Positions 49,783-60,948 of a stretch of 64,000 nt of DNA are shown here, piece after piece; position 1 is the stretch's first letter; each line of letters starts with the position of its first letter. Origin of the DNA: Roseococcus microcysteis (lineage in GTDB: Bacteria; Pseudomonadota; Alphaproteobacteria; Acetobacterales; Acetobacteraceae). The position numbers were made by a program, and so were the translations under genes. A model generated the notes under the pieces. It saw only the letters and a list, made by a program, of their open reading frames with translations. It searched no databases and had not been told where the DNA came from. The DNA lies in assembly GCF_014764365.1 (NCBI RefSeq), contig NZ_CP061718.1, positions 372,001 through 436,000 on the forward strand. Direction: 5' to 3'.

Positions 49783-51396
49783 GTGGATCTGATCCTCACG
49801 GGCGGCAGCGTGTTTCGCGGCCTGGCGGGCGGCATGGCGGAAGCCGTGGCGGTCAGCGGCGGCAAGGTGGCCGCGGTCGGCACCAATGCCGAGATCGAGG
49901 CGCTGGCCGGGGCCGGCACGAAGCGCGTGGCGCTGGACGGGCGGCTCGCGATTCCCGCCTTCAACGAAGCGCATATGCACCTGCTGCCCTTCGGGCTCGG
50001 GCTGTCCATGGTGAACCTCCGCGCGGAGGAGGTCCGCACGCTGGATGAGGTCCGCACCCGGCTGCGCGCGGCGGCCGACAAGACGCCCAAGGGCGAATGG
50101 GTGCTGGGCCGCGGCTATGATCATGCCGCACTCGACATCAATCGCCACCCGACGGTGGCGGAACTCGATGCCGCGGTGCCGGACCACCCGGTCTTCATCA
50201 CCCGCACCTGCGGGCATATGGGCGTGGCGAACACCGCCGCCCTGCGCGCGGCCGGCATCAACCACAACACGCATGACCCCGAGGGCGGCGTCATCGAGCG
50301 CCGCGACGGCGCGCTGACGGGGCTGATCCAGGAACGCGCGCTGTCGCTCATCAAGGCGGCCGTGCCCTCGCCCGATACGGGGCGCATGGTGGACGCGATC
50401 GAGGCGGCGGGGCGGCACCTGGCCGCCATGGGCTTCGCCTCCGCCACCGACATGAATGTGGGCATGACGGCGAACCTGGCCGAGGTCGCGGCCTTCGCCC
50501 GCGCCGTCGAGGAAGGCCGCTGCCTGCAACGCATGTGGCTGGTGCTGGCCGGCAACCCCGAGGGCATCGCGGATGACGCCTGGGAGGCGGGCATGCGCCC
50601 CTGGAAGCCAGGCGACGACCCGGATGCCATGCTGCGCTGGGGTGCCGTGAAGGTCTTCGCCGATGGTTCGGCCGGGGGGCTGACGGCGGCCTTCTTCGAC
50701 CCCTACCTCATCGGCAACACCACGGGCGTCTTCACCTTTCCGACCGAGACCATCCACGCCCTGCTGGCCAAGTACCACGACCAGGGCTGGCAGCTCGACA
50801 TCCACGCCATCGGCGATGCGGCGATCGAGCAGGTGCTGGTGGGGATGGAGCAGGCGGGTGCCACGCCCGACCGCCGCCACCGCATCGAGCATTGCGGCTT
50901 CCTGACGCGCGACCAGCGCCGGCGGATGCTGGCGCGCGGCATCCTGCCCGTGCCGCAGCCCATTTTCATGTATGAGTTCGGGGACCTGTATCTGCGGAAC
51001 CTCGGCCTGCCGCGCACCGCCTGCGCCTATCCGATGAAGACCTGGCTGAGCGAGGGGCACTACCCCGCCGCCAGCTCCGACGCGCCCGTCTCCACGCCCG
51101 ACCCCTTCCTGAACCTGCTGACCATGGTGACGCGCCAGACCAACCAGGGCACCGTCTTCGGCCCGGAGGAGCGGCTGTCCATCCAGGAGGCGCTGCACTG
51201 CTACACGGTCTGCGGCGCCTACAGCACCTTCGCGGAGAACCAGCGCGGCACGCTGGAGGTGGGCATGGATGCGGACATCGCGGTGATGTCGCGTGACCTC
51301 ACGCAGATCGCGCCCGAGGAATACCCGGATGTGCAGGCCCACCTGACCCTGCGCGGCGGCGTTCCCATCTTCGACCGCAACGGGGAGCTGGGCTGA
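49783..51396 (+). CDS. YtcJ-like metal-dependent amidohydrolase
   Basis: A 537-residue amidohydrolase-superfamily protein. It opens DLILTGGSVFRG, has the metal motif FNEAHMHLLPFG, then DIHAIGDAAIEQVL, HRIEHCGFLTRDQ and SSDAPVSTPDPFLN near the C-terminus. These are the marks of the YtcJ/amidohydrolase-3 group; substrates range from N-acyl amino acids to cyclic amides. The start is GTG 49783, with TTG 49777 as an alternative; no ATG fits. It heads a run that includes an ABC dipeptide-type importer, so it presumably acts on the imported compound. Confidence 0.85.
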   Translation: MDLILTGGSVFRGLAGGMAEAVAVSGGKVAAVGTNAEIEALAGAGTKRVALDGRLAIPAFNEAHMHLLPFGLGLSMVNLRAEEVRTLDEVRTRLRAAADKTPKGEWVLGRGYDHAALDINRHPTVAELDAAVPDHPVFITRTCGHMGVANTAALRAAGINHNTHDPEGGVIERRDGALTGLIQERALSLIKAAVPSPDTGRMVDAIEAAGRHLAAMGFASATDMNVGMTANLAEVAAFARAVEEGRCLQRMWLVLAGNPEGIADDAWEAGMRPWKPGDDPDAMLRWGAVKVFADGSAGGLTAAFFDPYLIGNTTGVFTFPTETIHALLAKYHDQGWQLDIHAIGDAAIEQVLVGMEQAGATPDRRHRIEHCGFLTRDQRRRMLARGILPVPQPIFMYEFGDLYLRNLGLPRTACAYPMKTWLSEGHYPAASSDAPVSTPDPFLNLLTMVTRQTNQGTVFGPEERLSIQEALHCYTVCGAYSTFAENQRGTLEVGMDADIAVMSRDLTQIAPEEYPDVQAHLTLRGGVPIFDRNGELG

Positions 51397-52337
51397 TGCT
51401 GCGCCACGCGCTTCACCGCATCGCGCTCGCCATCCCGGTGCTCTTCGGGGTGCTGGTGATCGGCTTCCTGCTGATGCAGATCGTGCCCACCGACCCCGCC
51501 ACCGTGCGCGCCGGCCCCACGGCCACGCAGGAGGTGGTGGCCGCCATCCGCGCGGAGCTGGGGCTGGACCAGCCCATCTGGGTGCAGTTCGGCCTTTATC
51601 TCTGGCGGCTGGCGCAGGGGGATCTGGGCGTCTCCATCATCAACAACGTGCCGGTGACGCAGGAACTGGGCGCGACCATCGGGCCGACGGTGGAGCTGAT
51701 GCTGGCCTCGCTCGTGTGGTCCATTCCCACGGGCATCTTCCTCGGCACCATCGCGGCCTATTGGCGCGGCTCCATCCTGGACCGCACCATCATGGCCGTC
51801 AGCGTGGCGGGCGTCTCGGTGCCGGTCTTCTTCCTGGGCCTCGTCTTGATCTGGTTCGCGGGCTTCCAGTGGCAGTTGCTGCCCTTCACCGGCCGCGAGG
51901 GCCCGCTTTGGACCTGGGAGGGCATACGCGCCATCATCCTCCCCGCCATCACGCTGGGCGGCGTGCTGGTCGGGCCCGTGGCGCGCATGACGCGCACGGC
52001 GGTGGTGGACACGCTCTCGGCCGACCATGTCCGTACCGCGCGCGCCAAGGGGCTGAACGAGCGGCTGGTGGTGCTGCGCCACGCGCTGCGCAACGCGCTG
52101 ATCCCGGTGGTGACGCTGATCGGCCTGCAGATCGGCTTCCTGCTGGGCGGCGCCGTCGTGACCGAGACCATCTTCTCCTGGCCCGGCGTGGGGCGGCTTG
52201 CGGTGGGCGCCATCCTCTCCGCCGATTTCCCCATGGCGCAGGGCACCATCATCGTGCTCTCGGCCGGGTTCATCCTGGTGAATCTGATCGTGGACCTTCT
52301 CTACGCGGTGCTCGACCCGCGCGTGCGGCAATCGTGA
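51396..52337 (+). CDS. ABC transporter permease, DppB/GsiC-like
   Basis: A 313-residue inner-membrane permease of the peptide/opine/nickel family with about six transmembrane segments, beginning LHRIALAIPVLFGVLVIGFL. The coupling (EAA) loop for the ATPase is LSADHVRTARAKGLNERLVV. ATG 51396 overlaps the upstream stop by one base (TGATG). It forms the channel with the DppC-like protein encoded 10 bp downstream. Confidence 0.92.
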   Translation: MLRHALHRIALAIPVLFGVLVIGFLLMQIVPTDPATVRAGPTATQEVVAAIRAELGLDQPIWVQFGLYLWRLAQGDLGVSIINNVPVTQELGATIGPTVELMLASLVWSIPTGIFLGTIAAYWRGSILDRTIMAVSVAGVSVPVFFLGLVLIWFAGFQWQLLPFTGREGPLWTWEGIRAIILPAITLGGVLVGPVARMTRTAVVDTLSADHVRTARAKGLNERLVVLRHALRNALIPVVTLIGLQIGFLLGGAVVTETIFSWPGVGRLAVGAILSADFPMAQGTIIVLSAGFILVNLIVDLLYAVLDPRVRQS

Positions 52338-52347
52338 GGGCAGGGAC

Positions 52348-53223
52348 ATGAGCGACACCACCCTCGACGCCACCACCGCCCCCTCGGCCCCGCGCCGCCC
52401 CTCGGCGCTGCGCATGCTGCTGCGGGATTTCGGCGGGACGGTCAGCCTCATCCTCGTCATCCTGATCGTGCTGCTGGCGGTCTTCGCGCCCTGGCTCGCG
52501 CCGCATGATCCCTTCGCCACCGACCTGATGGCGGTGATGGAACCCCCCTCCTCGCGCTACTGGTTCGGCACGGACGGGCAGGGGCGCGACATCTTCTCGC
52601 GCATGCTGTTCGGCCTGCGCGTGACGCTGGGCATGGGCCTGCTCTCGCTGGTCGTGGGCGGCGTGATCGGCGCGGTGGTGGGCTTCTGCGCGGCCTATTA
52701 CCGTCGCATAGACGGGTTGCTGATGCGGCTGATGGACATGCTGCTGAGCTTCCCGGCCATCCTCTTCGGCCTGGCGCTGGCGGCGATCTTCGGACCCGGC
52801 CTGACCGCCGTCATCATCGCGCTGTCCATCGCGACCATCCCGCTGATGGCGCGCATCGTGCGCAGCTCCGCGCTGGTGGTGATGGGCCTCGACTACATCG
52901 AGGCCGCGCGCGCCATCGGCATGAACGACCTGCGGCTGATCTTCCGGCATTTGGCGCCCAACTGCCTCTCCTCCGTCTTCGTGTTCTCCACGCTGCGGCT
53001 GGGCCAGGTCATTCTGCTGGGCTCCGCGCTCTCCTTCCTCGGCCTCGGCGCGCAGCCGCCGACGGCGGAGCTGGGGGCCATGGCGGCGCAGGGGCGCAAC
53101 TTCCTCTTCATCGCGCCGCACATCAGCGTGATCCCGTCCTTGGGCATCTTCGTGATCGTGCTGGCCTTCAACCTGCTGGGCGATGCGCTGCGCGACGCGC
53201 TCGATCCCCGGCTGCGCATTTAG
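52348..53223 (+). CDS. ABC transporter permease, DppC/GsiD-like
   Basis: A 291-residue second permease: N-terminal cytosolic tail, then LRDFGGTVSLILVILIVLLA and further membrane helices. The EAA-type coupling loop is MGLDYIEAARAIGMNDLRLI. Near the N-terminus the DppC-family segment PHDPFATDLMA and FGTDGQGRDIFSRML are clear. It is followed by a strong hairpin before the binding-protein gene, the usual place for differential expression of receptor and channel. Confidence 0.92.
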   Translation: MSDTTLDATTAPSAPRRPSALRMLLRDFGGTVSLILVILIVLLAVFAPWLAPHDPFATDLMAVMEPPSSRYWFGTDGQGRDIFSRMLFGLRVTLGMGLLSLVVGGVIGAVVGFCAAYYRRIDGLLMRLMDMLLSFPAILFGLALAAIFGPGLTAVIIALSIATIPLMARIVRSSALVVMGLDYIEAARAIGMNDLRLIFRHLAPNCLSSVFVFSTLRLGQVILLGSALSFLGLGAQPPTAELGAMAAQGRNFLFIAPHISVIPSLGIFVIVLAFNLLGDALRDALDPRLRI

Positions 53224-53251
53224 GGCGGTTTCCACATGCGCGGAAACCGCC
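53224..53251 (+). terminator. perfect 10-bp hairpin between permease and binding-protein genes
   Basis: GGCGGTTTCC (53224-53233) pairs perfectly with GGAAACCGCC (53242-53251) over an 8-nt loop. Only TTT follows, so it is a weak or partial terminator, an mRNA 3'-end stabiliser, or an attenuator. It starts inside the dppC-like stop region and would separate the permease message from the binding-protein message. Confidence 0.6.
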
Positions 53252-53270
53252 TTTGCCGTCATTTTCCGAG

Positions 53271-53310
53271 CCGATTCACGCAATGGCCGCAAGCGGCCAT
53301 GTGCGATCGG
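53271..53310. repeat. CCGATTCACGC...GCGATCGG element, copy 1
   Basis: CCGATTCACGC opens and GCGATCGG closes a 40-bp unit whose centre, ATGGCCGC-AA-GCGGCCAT (53283-53300), is a perfect hairpin. It lies directly upstream of the binding-protein gene. A second unit with the same ends and a different centre occurs at 57408-57455 in the same operon. Confidence 0.65.
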
Positions 53311-53338
53311 ATCTAGTCCAATCAGGGAGAGCAAAGAG

Positions 53339-54946
53339 ATGAAAAGCTTCTGGCAACGCGCGACGCTGGGGGGGCTGGCCGCGATGGGCCTCGCCCTCGT
53401 GGCCGGGCAGGCGCAGGCGCAGCCGCGCAACCAGATCACGATCATGCGCGAGATCGACGCCGACCGTTATGACCCCGCGCGCTCGACGGCACTGGCCGCC
53501 GGCGAGGTCATCACCATGCTGTCCGACACGCTGGTCAGCATGGACTACGACATGCGCACCATCCGCCCCGGCCTCGCCGAGCGCTGGGACGTGTCGGAGG
53601 ACGGCCTCACCTACACCTTCCATCTGCGCCAGGGCGTCACCTTCTGCGACGGCACGCCCTTCACCGCGGAAGCCATGGCCTTCAGCCTGAACCGCTGGAT
53701 CGGCCGCACCACCCCGCGCGTGACCTCGCCCGTCGCCTGGCGCGCGGGCGATGTGAAGGAAATCCGGGCCACCGGCCCGCACACGCTGGTCTATGAGCTG
53801 AACCGCCCGCATTCGGAGCTGCTGCCCAACCTCGCGCAGTTCTTCGCCTCGGCGCTGGACCCCGCCGCGGTGGAGCGGCTGGGCGACAATTTCGGCGTGC
53901 AGGGCTTCAACGGCACCGGCCCCTTCTGCTGGGAGAGCTGGACGCCCCGCAACCAGCTGGTGCTGACGCGCCACCCCAACTACCGCTGGGGCCCGCCGGT
54001 GATGCAGAACCAGGGCCCGGCCCATGTGGAGCGCATCGTCTGGCGCGTGATCCCGGAGGCCGCCTCGCGCGTGGCCGCGCTGCAGTCCAACCAGGCGGAT
54101 CTGACGCAGTACATCCCCGACGCCTTCATCGAATCCCTGCGCCGGGTGCCCACGGTCACCATCGACACGCAGCCCAACTACCTGTGGGACACCTATCTGG
54201 GCTTCAAGGTGGACCGCCCGGTGGCCAATGACATCGCCATCCGTCGCGCCTTCCACATGGCGGTGGACCGGCCGGCCATGGTGCGCGCCGTGTGGTCCGG
54301 CAATGCGCGGCCCGCGCGCGGCATCATCAACCCCACGGCACTCGACTACTACGAGGCCGGTGACCAGGGCGTGCCCGCCTTCGACCCCGCCGCCGCCCGC
54401 CGCATGCTGGACGAGGCCGGCTGGCGCGCCGGGCCCGATGGCGTCCGCGTGAAGGACGGCCAGCGCGCCACGCTCACGCTCTTCGCCATCAACAACCTGG
54501 TGAACCAGCGCCTGGGCGAGATCATCCAGCAGGCCGTGCGCCAGGTGGGGATCGAGCTGCGCGTGCAGCTCTTCGACGCGACGGTGGCCTGGGGGCGCCT
54601 GGCCAGCCAGGACTTCGACGTGCTGTTCCTGAGCTACCCCTACATCTCGGCCAATGACGCGCTGAACCTCTACTGGCACAGCCGTTCGCGGCCCACGCCG
54701 AACCGCATGAACTGGAACGACCCGCAGACCGACGCCTGGCTGGAAGAAGGCCGCTCGGCGACGGACCCCGCGGTGCGCGCGCGCGCCATGGCGGACCTCC
54801 AGCGCCAGCTCAATGAAAGCTCGGCCTGGATGAACATCGCGCACAACAACCTGAACCTGTTCAGCACCCGCCGGGTGGAGGGCGCGCGCGCGCACGGCCT
54901 CTACGGCATCGCGATCTACAAGGGCCTGGACCTGCGGGTCCGCTGA
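53339..54946 (+). CDS. ABC transporter periplasmic substrate-binding protein, family 5 (peptide/opine type)
   Basis: A 535-residue family 5 solute-binding protein starting at ATG 53339 (GGGAGA upstream). Signal peptide: RATLGGLAAMGLALVAGQAQ. Family blocks: NQITIMREIDADRYDPARST, LAERWDVSEDGLTYTFHLR, FCDGTPFTAEAMAFSLNRW and DIAIRRAFHMAVDRPAMVRA. It is not a lipoprotein (no lipobox). Family members bind di/oligopeptides, glutathione or other amides. The flanking amidohydrolases suggest the ligand contains an amide bond. Confidence 0.92.
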   Translation: MKSFWQRATLGGLAAMGLALVAGQAQAQPRNQITIMREIDADRYDPARSTALAAGEVITMLSDTLVSMDYDMRTIRPGLAERWDVSEDGLTYTFHLRQGVTFCDGTPFTAEAMAFSLNRWIGRTTPRVTSPVAWRAGDVKEIRATGPHTLVYELNRPHSELLPNLAQFFASALDPAAVERLGDNFGVQGFNGTGPFCWESWTPRNQLVLTRHPNYRWGPPVMQNQGPAHVERIVWRVIPEAASRVAALQSNQADLTQYIPDAFIESLRRVPTVTIDTQPNYLWDTYLGFKVDRPVANDIAIRRAFHMAVDRPAMVRAVWSGNARPARGIINPTALDYYEAGDQGVPAFDPAAARRMLDEAGWRAGPDGVRVKDGQRATLTLFAINNLVNQRLGEIIQQAVRQVGIELRVQLFDATVAWGRLASQDFDVLFLSYPYISANDALNLYWHSRSRPTPNRMNWNDPQTDAWLEEGRSATDPAVRARAMADLQRQLNESSAWMNIAHNNLNLFSTRRVEGARAHGLYGIAIYKGLDLRVR

Positions 54947-54973
54947 AGCAGTAAACGGCAAGGAAGCACCACC

Positions 54974-56405
54974 ATGGCCACCACGCTGATCAAGGGCGCC
55001 GAACTCATCGTCGCCTGGGATGCCTCGGAAAAGCGGCATGTCTACATGCCCGATGCGGACCTCGCCTTCGAAGGGGGCGTCATCCGCTTCGTCGGCCGGG
55101 GCTATGACGGCGTGGCGGACAAGGTGGTGGACGGCACCGGCATGCTGGTCATGCCGGGCCTCGTGAACATCCACTCGCACCCGACCAGCGAGCCGATGAA
55201 CAAGGGGCTGCTCGACGAGATCGGCAGCCCCGGCCTCTACAATTCCTCCCTCTATGAGTTCATGCCCATCTTCCGCTCGGACGCGGAGGCGGTGCCGGAC
55301 TGCGTGCGCGTGGCGCTGAGCGAGCTTCTGCTCTCCGGCGTCACCACGCTGTGCGACCTGTCCATGGCGCATCCGGGTTGGCTCGACCTGCTGGCCGAGG
55401 CCGGCATGCGCGTTTGCATCGCGCCGATGTTCAAGTCGGCGCGGTGGTTCACCAAGAACGGCCATGTCGTCGAATATGAGTGGGACGAGAAGGCCGGCGA
55501 GAAGGCGATGGAAGAGGCCTTCACCCTCATCCAGCGCGCGGAACAGCACCCCTCGGGCCGCCTCTTCGGCATGGCCTGCCCCGCGCAGATTGACACCTGC
55601 ACGCCCGAACTCCTGCGCGACAGCCGCGCCGAGGCCCGCGCCCGCGGCATCTCCTGGCAGATCCACGCCGCGCAGTCCGTGGTGGAGTTCCACGAGATCA
55701 CGCGCCGCCACGGCTTCACGCCCATCCAGTGGCTGCACGAGATGGGGCTGCTCGACCAGCAATCCATCATCGGCCACGGCATCTTCCTGGACGACCATCC
55801 GAGCACGCCCTGGCACACGGACCGCGACCTCTCGATCCTCGCCGAGACGGGCACCACGGTGGCCCATTGCCCGACCGTCTTCGCGCGGCGCGGCATCACC
55901 ATGAAGGATTTCGGGCGCTATCACCGCCGCGGCGTGAACCTCGGCGTGGGCACCGACACCTACCCGCACAACATGCTGGATGAGCTGCGCCTCGTGGCCT
56001 ATCTGGCCCGCACCCAGGCCAACGACCCGCGCACCACCACCACCAACGACATCTTCAACGCCGCCACCATCGGCGGCGCGAAGGCGCTGGGGCGCGACGA
56101 TATCGGCCGCCTCGCGGTCGGTGCCCGCGCCGACATCGTGCTGGTGGACGCGACCCATCCGCGCATGCAGCCGCGCCACGACCCCGTGCGCAGCCTGATC
56201 TACGCCGCCGGCGACCGCGCGGTGAAGGACGTCTTCGTGGATGGCGAGAAGGTGGTGGAGAATGGCGAGGTCCTGACCATGGATTTCCGCCAGGCCGCCG
56301 CCCATCTGGCCGAAGCGCAGAAGCGCATCACCGCCAAGGCCACCCAGCAGGACTGGGCACACCGGCCGGTGGACAAGATCGCCCCCCCACCTTCAAGTGG
56401 CTGTG

Positions 56406-56406
<1 letters not shown>
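54974..56406 (+). CDS. amidohydrolase (TRZ/ATZ, cytosine-deaminase-like) with a C-tract frameshift at its C-terminus
   Basis: An amidohydrolase of the ATZ/TRZ type. Metal site: [26 protein letters not shown] and [10 protein letters not shown], typical of mononuclear deaminases/amidohydrolases. As read, the frame does not close until 56632, inside the next gene, ending in unrelated sequence. One more C in the run at 56382-56388 would give the ending APPTFKWL and stop at TGA 56404-56406, whose A is the first base of the ATPase ATG. That TGATG coupling is normal here, so I annotate the restored 477-residue end. Function: second hydrolase of the ABC operon. Confidence 0.85.
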
Positions 56407-57395
<989 letters not shown>

Positions 57396-57407
57396 CCGTT
57401 TGCGCCA

Positions 57408-57455
57408 CCGATTCACGCCTTCGGGCGCCGCTGCGCGCCACCCTTCTGCGATCGG
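57408..57455. repeat. CCGATTCACGC...GCGATCGG element, copy 2
   Basis: CCGATTCACGC (57408-57418) and TGCGATCGG (57447-57455) bound a 48-bp unit between the two ATPase genes. Its ends match copy 1 at 53271 but the interior differs, and CCGAT/ATCGG can pair. It is immediately followed by the GGAGG ribosome site of the DppF-like gene. The family is not identified. Confidence 0.6.
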
Positions 57456-57462
57456 AGGCGGC

Positions 57463-58509
57463 ATGACCGTGTTGCTGGACGTCGAGAACCTCGCCAAGCA
57501 CTACCCCGTCCGCAAGGGCGCCATCCTGGCCAAGCAGGTCGGGCTGGTGCGCGCGGTGGATGGTGTCTCCTTCACGCTCAACCGCGGCGAAACCCTGGCC
57601 CTGGTGGGCGAGAGCGGCTGCGGCAAATCCACCACCGCGCGCCTGGTGCTGCGCCTCATCGAGCCCACCACGGGGGCCGTGAAGTTCCAGGGGACCGACA
57701 TCACCACGCTGGATGGCGCGACGCTCAAGGGCTTCCGCCGTCGCGCGCAGATCGTCTTCCAGGACCCCTACGCCTCGCTCAACCCGCGCTACACGGTGGG
57801 GCAGACCATCGCGGAGCCGATGGAGGTCCACAACATCGGTGACGCCGCCTCCCGCAAGGCCCGCGTCGAGGAATTGCTGAAGCTGGTGGGCCTCGCGCCC
57901 TATCACGCGCAGCGCTACGGGCATGAGTTCAGCGGCGGGCAGCGGCAGCGCATCGGCATTGCCCGCGCGCTGGCCGTGGAGCCGGACCTCGTGGTGTGCG
58001 ACGAGCCGGTCTCCGCGCTCGACGTCTCCATCCAGGCGCAGGTGGTGAACCTGCTGCGCGACCTGCAGCGGCGCCTCGGGCTGGCCTATCTCTTCATCGC
58101 GCATGACCTCGCGGTGGTGAAGCATGTGGCCGACCGGATCGCGGTCATGTATCTCGGCCGCATCGTGGAAATCGGCGAGAAGCGCGCGCTCTTCTCCAAC
58201 CCGCGCCACCCCTACACGCGGGCGCTGCTGGCCGCGATCCCGCACCCGGACCCCTCGCGCAAGGGCCGCGTGACACCGCTCGGCGGCGACGTGCCCAGCC
58301 CCATGAACATCCCGCCCGGCTGCCGCTTCCACACGCGCTGCCCCTACGCGCAGGACATCTGCCGCCAGCAGGATCCGGTGCTGAAGAATGGCGTGGCCTG
58401 CCACCTGGCCGATGAACTGCCCCCGGCGGGGGTGGACTTCGCCGGCGGCCTGGCCCCCAATGCGGCGAAGCGGCTCGCCCTCTACGCGGAGGCGGCCGCG
58501 CGGACATAA
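57463..58509 (+). CDS. ABC transporter ATP-binding protein, DppF/OppF-like
   Basis: A 348-residue ATPase starting at ATG 57463 (GGAGG upstream). Walker [18 protein letters not shown]-loop [13 protein letters not shown], signature [16 protein letters not shown], Walker [13 protein letters not shown], switch [10 protein letters not shown] and Cys-rich C-terminal segment [17 protein letters not shown]. It completes the importer with the DppD-like ATPase, two permeases and one receptor. The gap to the previous gene holds a structured repeat. Confidence 0.93.
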   Translation: MTVLLDVENLAKHYPVRKGAILAKQVGLVRAVDGVSFTLNRGETLALVGESGCGKSTTARLVLRLIEPTTGAVKFQGTDITTLDGATLKGFRRRAQIVFQDPYASLNPRYTVGQTIAEPMEVHNIGDAASRKARVEELLKLVGLAPYHAQRYGHEFSGGQRQRIGIARALAVEPDLVVCDEPVSALDVSIQAQVVNLLRDLQRRLGLAYLFIAHDLAVVKHVADRIAVMYLGRIVEIGEKRALFSNPRHPYTRALLAAIPHPDPSRKGRVTPLGGDVPSPMNIPPGCRFHTRCPYAQDICRQQDPVLKNGVACHLADELPPAGVDFAGGLAPNAAKRLALYAEAAART

Positions 58510-58528
58510 CTCGCGCAAGAGGAAACGC

Positions 58529-59701
58529 ATGGTCCAGGCGATCGTGGCCCCCCGTCAGATGCTGGTGGGGGCGGGAAGCATCGCGCGGCTGGGGGCGCTG
58601 CTCGGTCAGTTCGGCTTCTCCCGCCCGCTGGTGGTGACGGACCCCTTCATGGTCTCCTCGGGGCTGGTCGAACGCTGCCTCGCCCCGCTGCGCGAGGCCG
58701 GCATGACCCCTGTCGTGTTCCACGAGACCGTGCCCGACCCGACCGACACGGTGATCGAGGCCGGCGTCGCCGTCCTGCGGGGCGGCGATTACGACGTGCT
58801 GCTGGGCTTCGGCGGCGGCAGCCCGATGGACACGGCCAAGGCCATGGCCATCCTCGCCGCCGCGCCGTCCGGTGCGAAGATGCGCGACTTCAAGGTGCCC
58901 GTGGCGGCGGATCGCGGCGCGCTGCCCGTCATCTGCGTGCCCACCACGGCCGGCACGGGCAGCGAGGCCACGCGCTTCACCGTCATCACCGACACCGAGA
59001 CCGATGAGAAGATGCTCATCGCGGGCCTGGGCGCCCTGCCGCTGGCCGCCGTGGTGGACCATGAGCTGACCTTCACCCTGCCGCGCCGCATCACGGCCGA
59101 CACGGGCATCGACAGCCTGACCCATGCGCTGGAGGCCTTCGTCAGCCAGCGCGCCAACCCCGTCTCGGACATGTATGCGCGGGAGGCGATGCGCCTGATC
59201 GGCCCCAACCTCCGCCCCGTCTATGCCGATGGCGGGAACGCCGCGGCGCGCGAGGCGATGATGCTGGGGGCGACGCTGGCGGGGCTCGCCTTCTCCAACG
59301 CCTCGGTGGCGCTGGTGCATGGCATGTCGCGGCCCATCGGCGCGCATTTCCATGTGCCGCATGGCCTTTCCAACGCCATGCTGCTGCCGGCGGTCACGCG
59401 CTTCAGCCTGGATGCCGCCCTGCCGCGCTATGCCGAGGCCGCGCGCTGCATGGGTTGCGCCGCGCCGAGCGATGCCGACCAGGTGGCGGGGGCCAAGCTG
59501 CTGGAGGAACTGCGCGCCCTGAACACGGAGCTGGAGGTGCCCACCCCCGCCGCCTGGGGCATCGAGGAGGCGCGCTGGAACGGGCTGCTGCCCACCATGG
59601 CGGCGCAGGCGCTGGCCTCGGGCAGCCCGGGCAACAACCCGCGCGTGCCGGCGGCGGAGCAGATCATGGCGCTGTATGCGGAGGCCTATCGGGGGGCCTG
59701 A
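58529..59701 (+). CDS. iron-containing alcohol dehydrogenase (maleylacetate reductase-like)
   Basis: A 390-residue group III (iron-dependent) alcohol dehydrogenase. NAD site LGFGGGSPMDTAKAMA; the metal ligands lie in ADTGIDSLTHALEAFVS (Asp, His) and HGMSRPIGAHFHVPHG (two His). ATG 58529 has GAGGA upstream. It is last of the operon beginning at 49783 and would reduce or oxidise an aldehyde/alcohol or maleylacetate produced from the imported amide. Specificity is not readable. Confidence 0.9.
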   Translation: MVQAIVAPRQMLVGAGSIARLGALLGQFGFSRPLVVTDPFMVSSGLVERCLAPLREAGMTPVVFHETVPDPTDTVIEAGVAVLRGGDYDVLLGFGGGSPMDTAKAMAILAAAPSGAKMRDFKVPVAADRGALPVICVPTTAGTGSEATRFTVITDTETDEKMLIAGLGALPLAAVVDHELTFTLPRRITADTGIDSLTHALEAFVSQRANPVSDMYAREAMRLIGPNLRPVYADGGNAAAREAMMLGATLAGLAFSNASVALVHGMSRPIGAHFHVPHGLSNAMLLPAVTRFSLDAALPRYAEAARCMGCAAPSDADQVAGAKLLEELRALNTELEVPTPAAWGIEEARWNGLLPTMAAQALASGSPGNNPRVPAAEQIMALYAEAYRGA

Positions 59702-59727
59702 CGCCCGCCGGCTTCATCCCGCAGGCC

Positions 59728-60866
59728 TCATCCCGCTTGGGACGCCCGCCAGCGGTCCACCCAGGCGGACAGGGCGGCCAGCGGCAGCGGGCGGGCCAGC
59801 CAGAAGCCCTGGGCCCGCTCCACGCCCAGGTGGCGCAGCGAACGCCAGATGGCGGCGGTGGAGACACCCTCCGCCGTCATGCTCAGCCCCTGCCGCGCCA
59901 GCCGCCGCACCTGCTGCCGCGCCCGGGCGGAGGTGGCGAGGCTCTGCACGAAGTCCTTGTCGAGCTTCACGCCGGAGAAGGGCAGGCGCAGCAGGCGCCG
60001 CCGCCGGTCATCCATCTCGAAATCATCAATCAGCACCTGGTGGCCGCGCGCGCGCAGCCGCCGCACCGAACGGCCCAGGCGCGAGAAGTCGCGCACGGGT
60101 GAGGTCTCGGTCAGTTCGATGGCCAGGCGGTGGCGCGGCATCCGGGCCGCGCGCAGCTGGTCCGCGATCCAGGAGAGGGTGTCGCGCTTCTCCAGCTCAT
60201 CCACCGGCAGGTTCACCGAGACGGCGAGGCCCGCGGGGGTGCCGTTGCGCATCAGGTCGCTCGCCGCGATGCGGGCCACGGCGGCGGCCAGGCGCCGCGC
60301 CAGCCCCGCGCGTTCCAGGGCGGGCACGAAGCTGCCGGGGCCGAGCGCCACCGGGTCGCCCCGCCAGCGCGCCAGGGCCTCGACCATGACGAGGCGGCGG
60401 TCGCGCACGCGGACGATGGGCTGGTAGCGCAGCAGCAGCCCGTCATCCCCATCGAGCCGCCGCGCCATGCCCGCGAGGCCGCCGCCACGCGGCGTGGGGG
60501 GCGCGGGGGGCCGCCCGTCAGCGCCGCGCGGATGCGCGCTTCCAGCTCGGCGGGCGGGGCATGGGCGGGCAGGGGCAGGATGGTGGCGCCGGGCGAGGCC
60601 TCGGCCAGGGCGTCGAGCAGGGTGGATTCCACACCCGTCATGCTCTCCTGGAGGAAGAGGTGCGCGAAGCCGCCCCTGCCTTCCAGCACCGCGGCCATCA
60701 GCGCGGCATGCCCGTCGAGCACGATGGGCGGCTCCACCCCGGCCCGGGAGGCGGCGGCCCGGACGGCCTCGGCGAGCCGGGGGTCGCGCGTCACCACGGC
60801 GATGCGAGCGGCCGGAGCGGCTTCGGCGGGCTCCGCCTTGGGCCTGGATGTCTCGTTCTGGGGCAA
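59728..60866 (-). pseudogene. EAL-domain protein with receiver-like N-terminus, split at a C6 tract
   Basis: The first part, from TTG 60866 (AGGTG upstream), has a receiver-like segment without the phospho-Asp (ARIAVVTRDPRLAEAVRAAA). The second part is an EAL domain: MVEALARW, SVNLPVDEL, LAIELTETS, VLIDDFEMDD, VKLDKDFV, AEGVSTAA and QGFWLARP. The loop usually DDFGTG is DDFEMDDRRRR, so cyclic-di-GMP hydrolysis may be reduced. The frames meet at C6 tracts (G6 at 60496-60501 and 60505-60510 on the plus strand); one extra C restores a 379-residue protein. Start codon uncertain. Confidence 0.72.
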
Positions 60867-60948
60867 AGGCACCTGGAAATGCGAACAGTGCGGTAGCCTA
60901 TACGCCGCGCCGCCCCGTCTCAATGCCTGGACAGGGCGGGGCGGAGCC

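Noticed and set aside
53276-56362. Very long minus-strand open frame opposite the receptor and amidohydrolase genes
   Set aside because: Composition is His/Arg/Gly-rich and it overlaps two convincing sense genes; a GC artefact.
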